Part shown: one piece after another, positions 44,032-50,493 of the stretch
Position numbering within the stretch: the first letter of the stretch is position 1
How the letters are laid out: each line of letters starts with the position of its first letter
Source: Microgenomates group bacterium GW2011_GWC1_46_15
Lineage (GTDB): Bacteria > Patescibacteriota > Microgenomatia > UBA1400 > UBA12028
Direction: 5' to 3'
NCBI GenBank assembly: GCA_001002285.1
Contig: LCLX01000005.1
Coordinates: 1 to 50,493 of the forward strand
DNA: 50,493 nucleotides
The notes under the pieces: generated by a model
The model's database searches: none
What the model saw: only the letters and a program-made list of their open reading frames with translations
Told to the model about the DNA's origin: nothing
Program-made: the position numbers and the translations under genes

Positions 44032-45224
44032 AAAATATTTTCCCACTCTCTCACATAAAAAATATCAAATTGTTTTATATTCTCACGATTTTGACAAATT
44101 GTTGGTTTATTTCCGCAAACTGGATTTTCTTCTGGACTCGGTTAATGACATATAAACAGTTGGGCATTGTAGATGCCTCTGCATTCGCATTCGGTCTTTT
44201 AATGGAAATACCAACAGGAGCTATTGCGGACATGTTGGGGAAAAAGAAAACATTGCTTACATCCTTGTTCATTTCCGCGTGCTCAGTTTTATTTATTACA
44301 TTCTCAAACTCCTTATTTTCTTTTTGGGCTGGATTTTTTATTCTCCAGTTAGGTTGGGCATTATATTCAGGAACTGCTGAAGCATTCGCATATGATACTC
44401 TTGTTGATCATAAAAAAGAGAAATCATTTGATCAAGTTATTTCAACAAGCGGCACTTTAATGGGAATCACTTCTATTTCGGCACTTGCGTTAGGAGGAAT
44501 TGCCTATGCTATTAATTTCCGTCTTTCTCATTTTTTCTGGGGCATAGCGTATTTGATTGGTTTTTTCTTAGCATTTGGTCTTACTGAACCCAAAATGGAT
44601 ACAGAGAAATTTTCATTAAAAGCATATTTTGCAAAAATTTTAGAAGGAGTTAAGTATCTTTTTCAACGATCATTACGACCATTCTTAGTTATTATTCTTG
44701 TACTGATGGGTTCTGACTACATGTTCCATTGGAGATTGATAAAACCAGCAATGGGCATGATGTTTCATTTTGATGCAAACATGATGTCAATACTTTTTAC
44801 GATATTCGGTATTATAAGCGTGGGTGTTATAAAGTTTCTTCCGCAAATTCGCCGGTTAATCAACGATACTCTAGGACTATATCTTTTAGCGATTGTTATG
44901 GCTGTTGGTTTTGGCTTAGCCTTTTTTGATTTAGGATATTGGGGAGCAATTGCGATATTACTGATCTGGTTGGCTGGAACACTTACTCAACCATGGATTT
45001 CTGTTGTTGTTAATCAAAAAATACCTTCAGCATCTCGGGCAACAACGTTATCAACTGTTGCACTCATTACGAAGATTCCATATGTTTTTACGGCAGTTAT
45101 CGCAGGACAAATGTTACAAGAGGGTAAATTGAATGTCTTCAGCCTCGGTGTTGCAATATTTATTCTTACGTCAATACTCGTAAGTTCTATAGTGATGTTT
45201 ATTCAGAAACGACCCGCACAATAA
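44028..45224 (+). CDS. MFS transporter, AT-rich
   Basis: 398 aa, about 12 membrane helices. The first inter-helix loop carries the MFS motif in the form GAIADMLGKKKTLL, and IPTGAIAD belongs to it. Resembles the multidrug/sugar-efflux MFS types; substrate unknown. Its coding is clearly more AT-rich than ileS (many TTT, ATT, AAA codons), which suggests recent acquisition. ATGA overlap means it is read from the ileS T-box transcript. Converges with the lipoprotein gene. Confidence 0.8.
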   Translation: MKNIFPLSHIKNIKLFYILTILTNCWFISANWIFFWTRLMTYKQLGIVDASAFAFGLLMEIPTGAIADMLGKKKTLLTSLFISACSVLFITFSNSLFSFWAGFFILQLGWALYSGTAEAFAYDTLVDHKKEKSFDQVISTSGTLMGITSISALALGGIAYAINFRLSHFFWGIAYLIGFFLAFGLTEPKMDTEKFSLKAYFAKILEGVKYLFQRSLRPFLVIILVLMGSDYMFHWRLIKPAMGMMFHFDANMMSILFTIFGIISVGVIKFLPQIRRLINDTLGLYLLAIVMAVGFGLAFFDLGYWGAIAILLIWLAGTLTQPWISVVVNQKIPSASRATTLSTVALITKIPYVFTAVIAGQMLQEGKLNVFSLGVAIFILTSILVSSIVMFIQKRPAQ

Positions 45225-45227
45225 TTC

Positions 45228-46109
45228 TTATTCCTGCGTATCGGTGCTTGTATCCCCACCGCCATACTGCTTTATGAGTGCATCAATTTCAGCTTGGCTT
45301 GGTCCTTCTGAACCACCTGTTCCACTTGAGCCACTGCCACCACTGTTGCTTCCGCCTCCCGTAGTTCCAGCTCCTGCCGGCGCGTACATCATCTCAAACG
45401 CGGACTTTCCTTCGGGAACGTCTTTGGTCGGAGACGGCACGGTAACAGAAGTGTCATCGTACGAGTACACCATGGTTGAGGTGAACTCGCCGAACTTTGA
45501 CTCCTCTTTTCTCAGCAAGTACTGCTTATCGTCAAACCAGAACGTACGTTTCCCCTCTGGGTTATCGGTTGCGGACTCCTCATATTTGTAACACATGAGA
45601 GTTCCACACGCTTCTTTCCCAAGGCTCTTATACACAGTCTTGTCTTTCTGCTCTTCAAATTGTTTCTTCATCTCATCCGGTGAAAACTTGAATGTATCTT
45701 CTGCCGGTGACTTTTTGTCATCCTTTTTCGCAACTTCTTTCCACCACTTACCATCTTTTTGATCTTTCAGATATGTGGTATCACCCATCATGATGTAATC
45801 CATTGTTTCTTTTCCATTGTCAACGGATGTTGTGCGGAAGTTTGCCGTACTTCCCTTGACTTCCATGCGCATCGTTGTGGTTCCCTCACCTTTTCCGGAC
45901 GACGTACTCACGATTTTGTATGCCATTTTAGAAAACTGTGCGGCGAGGTGTTTGCGCAATACATCGTCTTTAATGTTAACGAGCATTGTTTCGATTGCCG
46001 ATTTTGCCGCTTGTTCGGTTGCTTTTTGTTGGACATTCTGCGCGAGCGTGCATCCGCCGAATACAAGACTCGAACACAAAAGGAGAGCTACAGCATGTGT
46101 TTTTATCAT
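45228..46109 (-). CDS. Predicted lipoprotein with LolA/LppX-like features
   Basis: 293 aa from ATG 46109. Signal peptide and lipobox (LVFGGC). The mature protein has beta-rich segments alternating with charged ones (TTMRMEVKGSTANFRTTSV, MMGDTTYLKDQKDGKWW, KRTFWFDDKQYLLRKEE), a pattern like the LolA/LppX lipid-carrier-type fold, and a Gly/Ser-rich linker ending in a short acidic helix. Family assignment is weak. The track start at 46115 is GTG; ATG 46109 lies exactly 8 nt after TACAGT. Divergent from the second SEDS gene. Confidence 0.7.
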   Translation of the reverse strand: MIKTHAVALLLCSSLVFGGCTLAQNVQQKATEQAAKSAIETMLVNIKDDVLRKHLAAQFSKMAYKIVSTSSGKGEGTTTMRMEVKGSTANFRTTSVDNGKETMDYIMMGDTTYLKDQKDGKWWKEVAKKDDKKSPAEDTFKFSPDEMKKQFEEQKDKTVYKSLGKEACGTLMCYKYEESATDNPEGKRTFWFDDKQYLLRKEESKFGEFTSTMVYSYDDTSVTVPSPTKDVPEGKSAFEMMYAPAGAGTTGGGSNSGGSGSSGTGGSEGPSQAEIDALIKQYGGGDTSTDTQE

Positions 46110-46117
46110 ATGCACCT

Positions 46118-46146
46118 ACTGTACAAAACTTATATGCGGATTGCAA
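46118..46146 (-). promoter_or_regulatory. Promoter TTGCAA-17-TACAGT, leaderless spacing
   Basis: On the minus strand -35 TTGCAA (46141-46146), a 17-nt spacer and -10 TACAGT (46118-46123), with 8 nt to ATG 46109. Among the best-formed promoters here. Confidence 0.6.
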
Positions 46147-46155
46147 ATAGACGTG

Positions 46156-46161
46156 TACACT
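46156..46161 (+). promoter_or_regulatory. -10 TACACT of the second SEDS gene
   Basis: TACACT 6 nt before GTG 46168. Its upstream region overlaps the divergent lipoprotein promoter, whose -35 is only 10 nt away. Confidence 0.4.
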
Positions 46162-46167
46162 AGGGAA

Positions 46168-47244
46168 GTGAAGCAATCTGTACTCGTGCTACTGGGCACT
46201 CTTTTTCTTTTTTCGCTGATATCTCTACTCGTGCTTTCGAGTGTTTCTCCACAATCTCTTTGGTCGCAGGCAATTGCATTTCTGATTGGAGGTGTTGTGT
46301 TGTACATGAGTGCTCGCCTGCCGTTCTCTGCGTGGAAAAAACTTGCCATTCCGCTTTTGCTCTCCGTAATTTTCCTTTTTCTCCTCACGTTTATTCTTGG
46401 GAAAACAACGAAAGGCTCGACGCGGTGGATTTCGTTGGGGATTGGCCAGTTCCAACCTTCGCAGTTTGGTAAACCAATATATGCGCTTGCGCTAACAGTA
46501 TTGGCGGGGGCATCGTTAAAAAAACCAAGAAAGATCATGAAGTTTTTAGGATACGCTCTTGTTCCCGCAGGCTTGGTGTTTTTCCAGCCCGATCTTGGAA
46601 CGGCAGTCATCTATATAACAATCGCGGGGGCCGTTATTTTGGCTTCGGATATGCCAGTTCAGTATCTTTTAGGCCTATTAGTTGTGTGTGTGGTGCTGGG
46701 GACGCTGAGTTGGTTTGTTGTACTCCGTGACTACCAGCGCCAGCGGATATATAGCTTTGTTCACCCGGATCAAAATGCGTTGCACGCTGGGTACAACGCA
46801 AGGCAGGCGATGATCGCGGTGGGTTCGGGAAAAATTTTTGGTAGGGGACTCGGGCACGGGATTCAGTCGGGCTTGAAGTTTCTGCCGGAAAAACACACGG
46901 ATTTCTTCTTTTCGTCCATTTCCGAGGAATTAGGGTTGATCGGCGGGGGAATAGTGCTTGTGCTGTACGGAATGCTATTTTCAGTTCTCCACCGCATAAT
47001 GCACACTGCCCGCGATCCCGTTAGTAAAATTTTCATGTTTGCGCTTATTTCCGGCTTATTTGCGCAAACGGCCATCAACATTGGAATGAACATCGGCTTG
47101 CTTCCAATTACCGGTATTACACTCCCCCTGCTCTCGTTTGGCGGAAGCTCGGTGGTTTCCACGTGTCTTTTCCTTGGTATCGCCTCCAGCGCCGCGAAAA
47201 CAGCAAAGCCTGGTTCGGTCGTTGAATTCCGGTCGTTCCTCTGA
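46168..47244 (+). CDS. SEDS glycosyltransferase, RodA/FtsW family (second copy)
   Basis: 358 aa, about ten membrane helices. RWISLGIGQFQPSQFGKPIYAL, FQPDLGTAVIYI, the outer loop LPEKHTDFFFSSISEELGL with the catalytic Asp, and TGITLPLLSFGGSSVVSTC are the SEDS set. Since ftsW is in the dcw cluster, this one may be RodA, though no rodA partners (pbp2, mreB) are nearby. Start at GTG 46168: the 117 upstream codons of the track ORF lie in the divergent lipoprotein gene and promoter. Confidence 0.88.
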   Translation: MKQSVLVLLGTLFLFSLISLLVLSSVSPQSLWSQAIAFLIGGVVLYMSARLPFSAWKKLAIPLLLSVIFLFLLTFILGKTTKGSTRWISLGIGQFQPSQFGKPIYALALTVLAGASLKKPRKIMKFLGYALVPAGLVFFQPDLGTAVIYITIAGAVILASDMPVQYLLGLLVVCVVLGTLSWFVVLRDYQRQRIYSFVHPDQNALHAGYNARQAMIAVGSGKIFGRGLGHGIQSGLKFLPEKHTDFFFSSISEELGLIGGGIVLVLYGMLFSVLHRIMHTARDPVSKIFMFALISGLFAQTAINIGMNIGLLPITGITLPLLSFGGSSVVSTCLFLGIASSAAKTAKPGSVVEFRSFL

Positions 47245-47250
47245 TACAAT
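47222..47250 (+). promoter_or_regulatory. rplU promoter TTGAAT-17-TACAAT, leaderless spacing
   Basis: -35 TTGAAT (47222-47227), 17-nt spacer, -10 TACAAT (47245-47250), then 8 nt to ATG 47259. Lies over the end of the SEDS gene. The clearest case of the leaderless pattern. Confidence 0.65.
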
Positions 47251-47258
47251 CGCCAAAT

Positions 47259-47576
47259 ATGAAATACGCCGTTATTCTTTTCCAGGGCAAACAGTACCGT
47301 GTTGAGGAAGGCATGAGCCTGACACTCGACCGCGTAGCCGAGGAAGAGAAGAAATCATTGACGCTCAAAGATGTGTTGCTTTTTGTTGATGGCGATACCG
47401 TAAAGATTGGCGCGCCGTATGTTGACGGTGCAACAGTCAAGGCAACAGTGCTTTCTCATGGCCGTGGTGAAAAAATCCGCGTTGCAACATTTAAAGCAAA
47501 ATCAAAAGAACGCAAAACGATTGGACACCGCCAGGCAGAAACAGTGCTCAAGATTGATACGATCTCTGCAAAATAA
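47259..47576 (+). CDS. rplU: 50S ribosomal protein L21
   Basis: 105 aa. MKYAVILFQGKQYRVEEG is the L21 start; FKAKSKERKTIGHRQAETVLKI is the conserved C-terminal RNA-binding part (the usual KRRK-N-x-R-x-G-HRQ pattern). Full family length. Its partner rpmA lies two genes downstream. Confidence 0.95.
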   Translation: MKYAVILFQGKQYRVEEGMSLTLDRVAEEEKKSLTLKDVLLFVDGDTVKIGAPYVDGATVKATVLSHGRGEKIRVATFKAKSKERKTIGHRQAETVLKIDTISAK

Positions 47577-47615
47577 CCGTGAAAGATGAACCGTGCATAA
47601 CGGAAATACCCTGCC

Positions 47616-48767
47616 ATGAACTACCTTTTTTTCCTTGGACGAGTGCGCGACATTTCCCTAGCTGAGCTGGATGTTGTTTTGCGCCGTTTTCATGCAACAC
47701 AGCCACCTGAAGAGGTCATTCCAGGCATTGTGCGGGCAGATGTTGATGCTTCTGCCGATGAGTTAATGTCAATCTTGGGCGGAACGATAAAGATTGCCGA
47801 AGTACTCGAGATTTCCGCGAGCACGATCACGGCCGATTTACAGGAACGGGTAGTTGAAGTGTTGGCCGGATTTGGCACACAGGGTGAAAAGTTGGTGTTT
47901 TCGCTTGCCGAGTTAGGCCGAGGGTCAAGTGATCATATTGGAGCCGACGAAGTCAAGGATGCGCTACGGGAAAAACTTCAGGCAAACATCCGGTACATCG
48001 AGTCTCCACAGGAAGGTCTGGGGGCGGCTCAGCTCACACACCACAAAATTCATGAAATATATGTAATTCAACAGGGCGAGGTGACATTAATCGCAAAAAT
48101 CATGGCGGCGCAGGATATTGACGCCTGGGGGAAACGCGATTTTGGCAAGCCGTACCGCGATCCAAAAAAAGGCATGCTTCCGCCAAAACTCGCGCGTATG
48201 ATGGTCAACTTGGCAGTTCAAGACAGTGATCCGGCAAAAATGACGATCTTTGATCCGTTTTGCGGTTCCGGAACGGTCCTCATGGAAGCACTGCTCATGG
48301 GATGTGCGGTGATTGGATCGGATATTGATAAGGATGCGGTGCACGGAACGGGAGCAAATCTGGCATGGTTTTCTAAGGCCTTTAATACAGCGCCGGCAGA
48401 TGCGCTGGGCGTGCAGGATGCGACAAACATCATGTTGGCAGATATCAAAAAACAGGTTGATTGTATTGTGACAGAGCCATTTTTAGGCCGGCCAAATCCA
48501 ACATTGGCTCAACTTCCCAATGTGATGAAGGGATTGGAAAAAATGTACCTAGGCGTATTTAAATCGTTCCGATCACTCTTAAAACCAGGGGGACGGATAA
48601 GTGTTGTGATTCCGGCATTTGCCGTTGGTGAAAGCGTGAAAACTCTGAATTCTCTCATTGACAGGCTGGAAACGCTTGGCTATACTCGTGAAAAGGGTCC
48701 ATTCACATATACGCGGCCGCAAACAACGGTTCAGCGTCAAATATTTGTTTATCGAGTAAAAGGATAA
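47616..48767 (+). CDS. Trm11/Trm-G10-like tRNA (guanine-N2) methyltransferase
   Basis: 383 aa. An N-terminal THUMP-like region is followed by a Rossmann domain with DPFCGSGTVLMEA (213-220 core), VIGSDID and the catalytic motif VTEPFLGRP (286-291), in place of the D/NPPY of DNA and RNA amino-methyltransferases. This best fits the archaeal/eukaryotic Trm11/Trm-G10 type acting at G10 of tRNA. It sits between rplU and rpmA, where bacteria usually have nothing or a small cysteine-protease gene. Confidence 0.75.
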   Translation: MNYLFFLGRVRDISLAELDVVLRRFHATQPPEEVIPGIVRADVDASADELMSILGGTIKIAEVLEISASTITADLQERVVEVLAGFGTQGEKLVFSLAELGRGSSDHIGADEVKDALREKLQANIRYIESPQEGLGAAQLTHHKIHEIYVIQQGEVTLIAKIMAAQDIDAWGKRDFGKPYRDPKKGMLPPKLARMMVNLAVQDSDPAKMTIFDPFCGSGTVLMEALLMGCAVIGSDIDKDAVHGTGANLAWFSKAFNTAPADALGVQDATNIMLADIKKQVDCIVTEPFLGRPNPTLAQLPNVMKGLEKMYLGVFKSFRSLLKPGGRISVVIPAFAVGESVKTLNSLIDRLETLGYTREKGPFTYTRPQTTVQRQIFVYRVKG

Positions 48768-48776
48768 AGAAAAACT

Positions 48777-49028
48777 ATGGCACACGTTAAATCAGGTGGC
48801 GCGACACGTCAAGCTTCTAAGCGACCAGGCAAGCGCCGTGGTCTCAAAAAAGCTGGTGGAGAAAAAATTACGACTGGTCAAATCATCATTCGACAAAAAG
48901 GTATGGTGTATAAGGCTGGAAAAAATGTCGGCATCGGTCGCGATCACACATTGTTTGCTCTCACAAACGGTTTAGTCCAGTTTGGCAAGCGATTTGGTAA
49001 AACCGTCGTACATGTGTTGTCTACGTAA
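48777..49028 (+). CDS. rpmA: 50S ribosomal protein L27
   Basis: 83 aa. MAHVKSGGATRQASKRPGKR, then GQIIIRQKGMVYKAGKNVGIGRDHTLFALTNGLVQF, are the L27 signature (parts). No Firmicutes-type cleavable N-terminal extension. The basic N-terminus reaches the peptidyl-transferase centre. Confidence 0.95.
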   Translation: MAHVKSGGATRQASKRPGKRRGLKKAGGEKITTGQIIIRQKGMVYKAGKNVGIGRDHTLFALTNGLVQFGKRFGKTVVHVLST

Positions 49029-49073
49029 ACTGCCGATGCGTGTACACATCAGCCTGTCCCAGAAAAGGCGCGT

Positions 49074-49904
49074 ATGCAGACCAGTCAGCAGGTTCAACAG
49101 ATCCAGCAGATCCCAATTGACAATCTTCAACCGAATCCGCTTCAACCGCGGGGCGTTATTCATCCAGAGTCCGTTGCGGATCTCGTTGTTTCTATTAAAA
49201 AGCATGGAGTTCTTGAGCCGTTGGTGATTGCCCACACTCCCGCCGGGTACCAAATTATCGCGGGTGAGCGCCGGTGGCGCGCTTCCAAGTTGGCGGGTCT
49301 TTCGCACGTGCCGGTGATTGTCAAAGAAACAACCCCACTTGGCATGCTCGAAATGGCAATTATCGAGAACGTTCAGCGCGTTGATTTAAACGCGATTGAT
49401 CGTGCAAAAGCATTTGAGAAACTATTGTCTGATTTTCGACTAAGTTCAAGTGAAATTTCCGAGCGCATTGGAAAGTCTGCAGCGTATGTTTCCAACTCTC
49501 TGCGTTTGTTAAAGCTGCCGGAAGCGCTGATTGACGGATTATTGAGTGGTTCGATCACCGAAGGCCACGCCCGTGCGCTTGCCGCGATTGATGATGCTCG
49601 CCTCATGGTGGAGGCCTACAAAATCATCATGAAAGAGAATGGATCGGTCCGCCGTGCCGAAGATTTGGCCCGCCGCATGAAAGTGCAGTCCGGCCAACCG
49701 CTTGCCTCAAATCCTGGCCACCGGCCGTATATGGTGAGTAAGGAAATTGATGAATGGATACAAAAATTACAGAAGGCGTTTGGCGATAACTCGAAGGTCA
49801 AACTCACGCGGTCTAAGCGTGAAACAAAAGTGGTGATCGCGCTCAAAGGTGATCCAGAAAAAACGCAGAAACAGTTGGAAAAAATATTAAAAATAACAGA
49901 GTAA
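49074..49904 (+). CDS. parB: ParB/Spo0J-family chromosome partition protein
   Basis: 276 aa. The CTP/DNA N-domain has PNPLQPR, GERRWRAS (64-71) and ENVQRVDLNAIDRA (from 98); the helix-turn-helix is SSSEISERIGKSAAYVSNSLRLLKLP; a C-terminal Lys-rich part follows. Near typical length (about 280). ParB spreads from parS sites and works with ParA. No parA or canonical parS is seen in the window. Placed right after rpmA. Confidence 0.9.
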   Translation: MQTSQQVQQIQQIPIDNLQPNPLQPRGVIHPESVADLVVSIKKHGVLEPLVIAHTPAGYQIIAGERRWRASKLAGLSHVPVIVKETTPLGMLEMAIIENVQRVDLNAIDRAKAFEKLLSDFRLSSSEISERIGKSAAYVSNSLRLLKLPEALIDGLLSGSITEGHARALAAIDDARLMVEAYKIIMKENGSVRRAEDLARRMKVQSGQPLASNPGHRPYMVSKEIDEWIQKLQKAFGDNSKVKLTRSKRETKVVIALKGDPEKTQKQLEKILKITE

Positions 49905-49924
49905 AAAATAAAAAAGGAGGAAAT

Positions 49925-50278
49925 ATGGCAGTACTACTGGATGCGCGGGAAAGAACAATCACGGAAGGAACGTCTTTTCGTGACATTTTATCTTTTCTAT
50001 TAGGACCTGGAGAACTACAAGAAGTGTGAGATCCAAAAAGTGGGGAAACACACATACGACTTTTCCATACTTTAGGTGTGATTGAAGAAGCCATTTCTAA
50101 CGGAAGAATTCGTGTTTCTCAATTTGATATGGTTTTCAATGCCCTTGTATCCGCTGCACAAACGGACACGTTTTTTGAATCCCGTGAAGTAGTAATTTCA
50201 TTGACTACAAGGTTAAAAGAATATATGGATGGTTATCGTGCGGGAGAAAAAGCTATTTTAAGTGCTGTTACGTATTAA
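49925..50278 (+). pseudogene. Small unknown gene with an in-frame UGA at codon 35
   Basis: ATG 49925 follows AAAAAGGAGGAAAT. The frame gives 34 residues (MAVLLDARERTITEGTSFRD...) and meets TGA at 50027-50029; the same frame then runs on for 82 codons (DPKSGETHIRLFHTLG... to VTY) to TAA 50276-50278. The track lists only the part from GTG 50078, which has no ribosome site. The N-terminal half is homologous to the gene at 50304; the C-terminal half resembles the shifted part at 40433-40720. UGA is a stop elsewhere here, so this is a nonsense mutation, read-through, or two ORFs. Confidence 0.55.
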
Positions 50279-50303
50279 AAACTAAGTTTTAAAAGGAGGA
50301 AAT

Positions 50304-50438
50304 ATGTCGGTAAGACCAGTAGATACCCGAGAAGTAACGATAATGGAAGGAATGTCTTTACGCGATATGTTGTCTGCAATAAACGGATTATCCGAAGGGG
50401 CTAGTAAACTTAAAGCGGACTTTCTCTCAGCTTTTTAA
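50304..50438 (+). CDS. Small unknown protein, paralog of the 49925 gene
   Basis: 44 aa, too short for the track: MSVRPVDTREVTIMEGMSLRD..., ending SAF. Preceded by AAAAGGAGGAAAT as at 49925; over 54 nt from GAT to TCT the two match at 40 positions by hand alignment. The pattern REVTIxEGxSxRDxLS is a short strand-turn-helix, vaguely like the start of ThiS/MoaD beta-grasp proteins; this is only a suggestion. The last 43 nt lie in the 98-bp terminal repeat. Confidence 0.55.
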   Translation: MSVRPVDTREVTIMEGMSLRDMLSAINGLSEGASKLKADFLSAF

Positions 50439-50493
50439 GCATTACTTTGTACATTTGTTTCCGATAATTCCATCTGAACTCAGATTCCTTCAA
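50396..50493. repeat. Right copy of 98-bp terminal inverted repeat
   Basis: Exact reverse complement of bases 2-99. It holds the 3' end of the small gene at 50304 and 55 nt downstream, including a hairpin ATCTG-AACT-CAGAT. Confidence 0.9.

Noticed and set aside
45817-46167. N-terminal extension of the second SEDS protein
   Set aside because: It overlaps the divergent lipoprotein gene and promoter and has no SEDS features; GTG 46168 starts the first helix region.
49925-50278. Alternative genetic code (UGA = Gly or Trp) as the cause of the in-frame UGA
   Set aside because: rsmH, the ligase-like gene, ftsW and others end in TGA followed by independent genes, so UGA is a normal stop in this genome.
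50278-50290. Palindrome AAAACT-A-AGTTTT after the small gene as a terminator
   Set aside because: The 1-nt loop cannot form a hairpin of this size, and there is no T-run after it.
49925-50438. UBact/Pup-like modifier
   Set aside because: The small proteins lack the disordered, Gln/Glu-ended C-terminus of those modifiers.
1-50493. Linear phage or plasmid with terminal inverted repeats
   Set aside because: All recognisable genes are chromosomal housekeeping or glycan genes; no replication, capsid or terminase genes are seen.

Overview
The window reads as a chromosomal fragment of a Candidate Phyla Radiation (Patescibacteria) bacterium, probably from the Parcubacteria side (Uhrbacteria/Magasanikbacteria-like); the phylum is an inference. 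The signs are tightly packed genes with 4-nt stop/start overlaps, a full but compact division and wall gene set, lineage-typical oddities (MurE-like ligase without an N-terminal domain, stand-alone GlmU pyrophosphorylase domain, DUF4012 protein), T-box-controlled aminoacyl-tRNA synthetases, and many genes with a -10 element only 5-8 nt before the start codon. UGA is a normal stop here: rsmH, the ligase-like gene, ftsW and others end with it. No rRNA, tRNA, CRISPR array, prophage or insertion sequence was recognised.

Layout. (1) 1-660: a 98-bp sequence that returns inverted at the other end of the window, and a methyltransferase gene that stops exactly at that repeat. (2) 725-17632: a surface-glycan locus on the + strand with two GT39-type membrane glycosyltransferases, five GT4 and two GT2 glycosyltransferases, a hexapeptide acyltransferase, an O-antigen ligase/polymerase-like protein, GDP-mannose pyrophosphorylase, a priming phosphoglycosyl transferase and a DUF4012 protein. 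No flippase or chain-length regulator is in the window. (3) 17651-20505: recO, then glyS behind a T-box leader, then a lipoprotein. (4) 20600-40387: a division and cell wall (dcw) cluster: mraZ, rsmH, ftsL, ftsI, two tiny membrane proteins, a divergent signal peptidase I-CAP fusion, murE-like, a small ORF, yvcK, glmU N-domain, pgeF, murC, murB, murA, mraY, ftsW, murG, ftsQ, ftsA, ftsZ. murD, murF and ddl are not in it. (5) 40401-45224: a disrupted small gene, a small unknown, ileS behind a second T-box, and an AT-rich MFS transporter. (6) 45228-49904: a lipoprotein divergent from a second SEDS protein, then rplU, a Trm11-like methyltransferase, rpmA and parB. (7) 49925-50493: two related small genes behind near-identical ribosome sites, the second running into the terminal repeat.

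How it fits together. The glycan locus supplies a lipid-linked surface polysaccharide: ManC makes GDP-mannose, the priming transferase starts the chain, GT2/GT4 enzymes extend it, GT39 and ligase-like proteins act at the membrane. The dcw cluster makes lipid II (GlmU, MurA, MurB, MurC, MurE-like, MraY, MurG) and drives septation (FtsZ, FtsA, FtsQ, FtsL, FtsW, FtsI). The most unusual items are the multicopy small-gene family at 40401 and 49925-50438, two of whose copies are interrupted (one -1 frameshift, one in-frame UGA); the signal peptidase-CAP fusion; the MurA Cys-to-Asp and MurB Ser-to-Cys active-site changes; and the recurring leaderless-type promoters.
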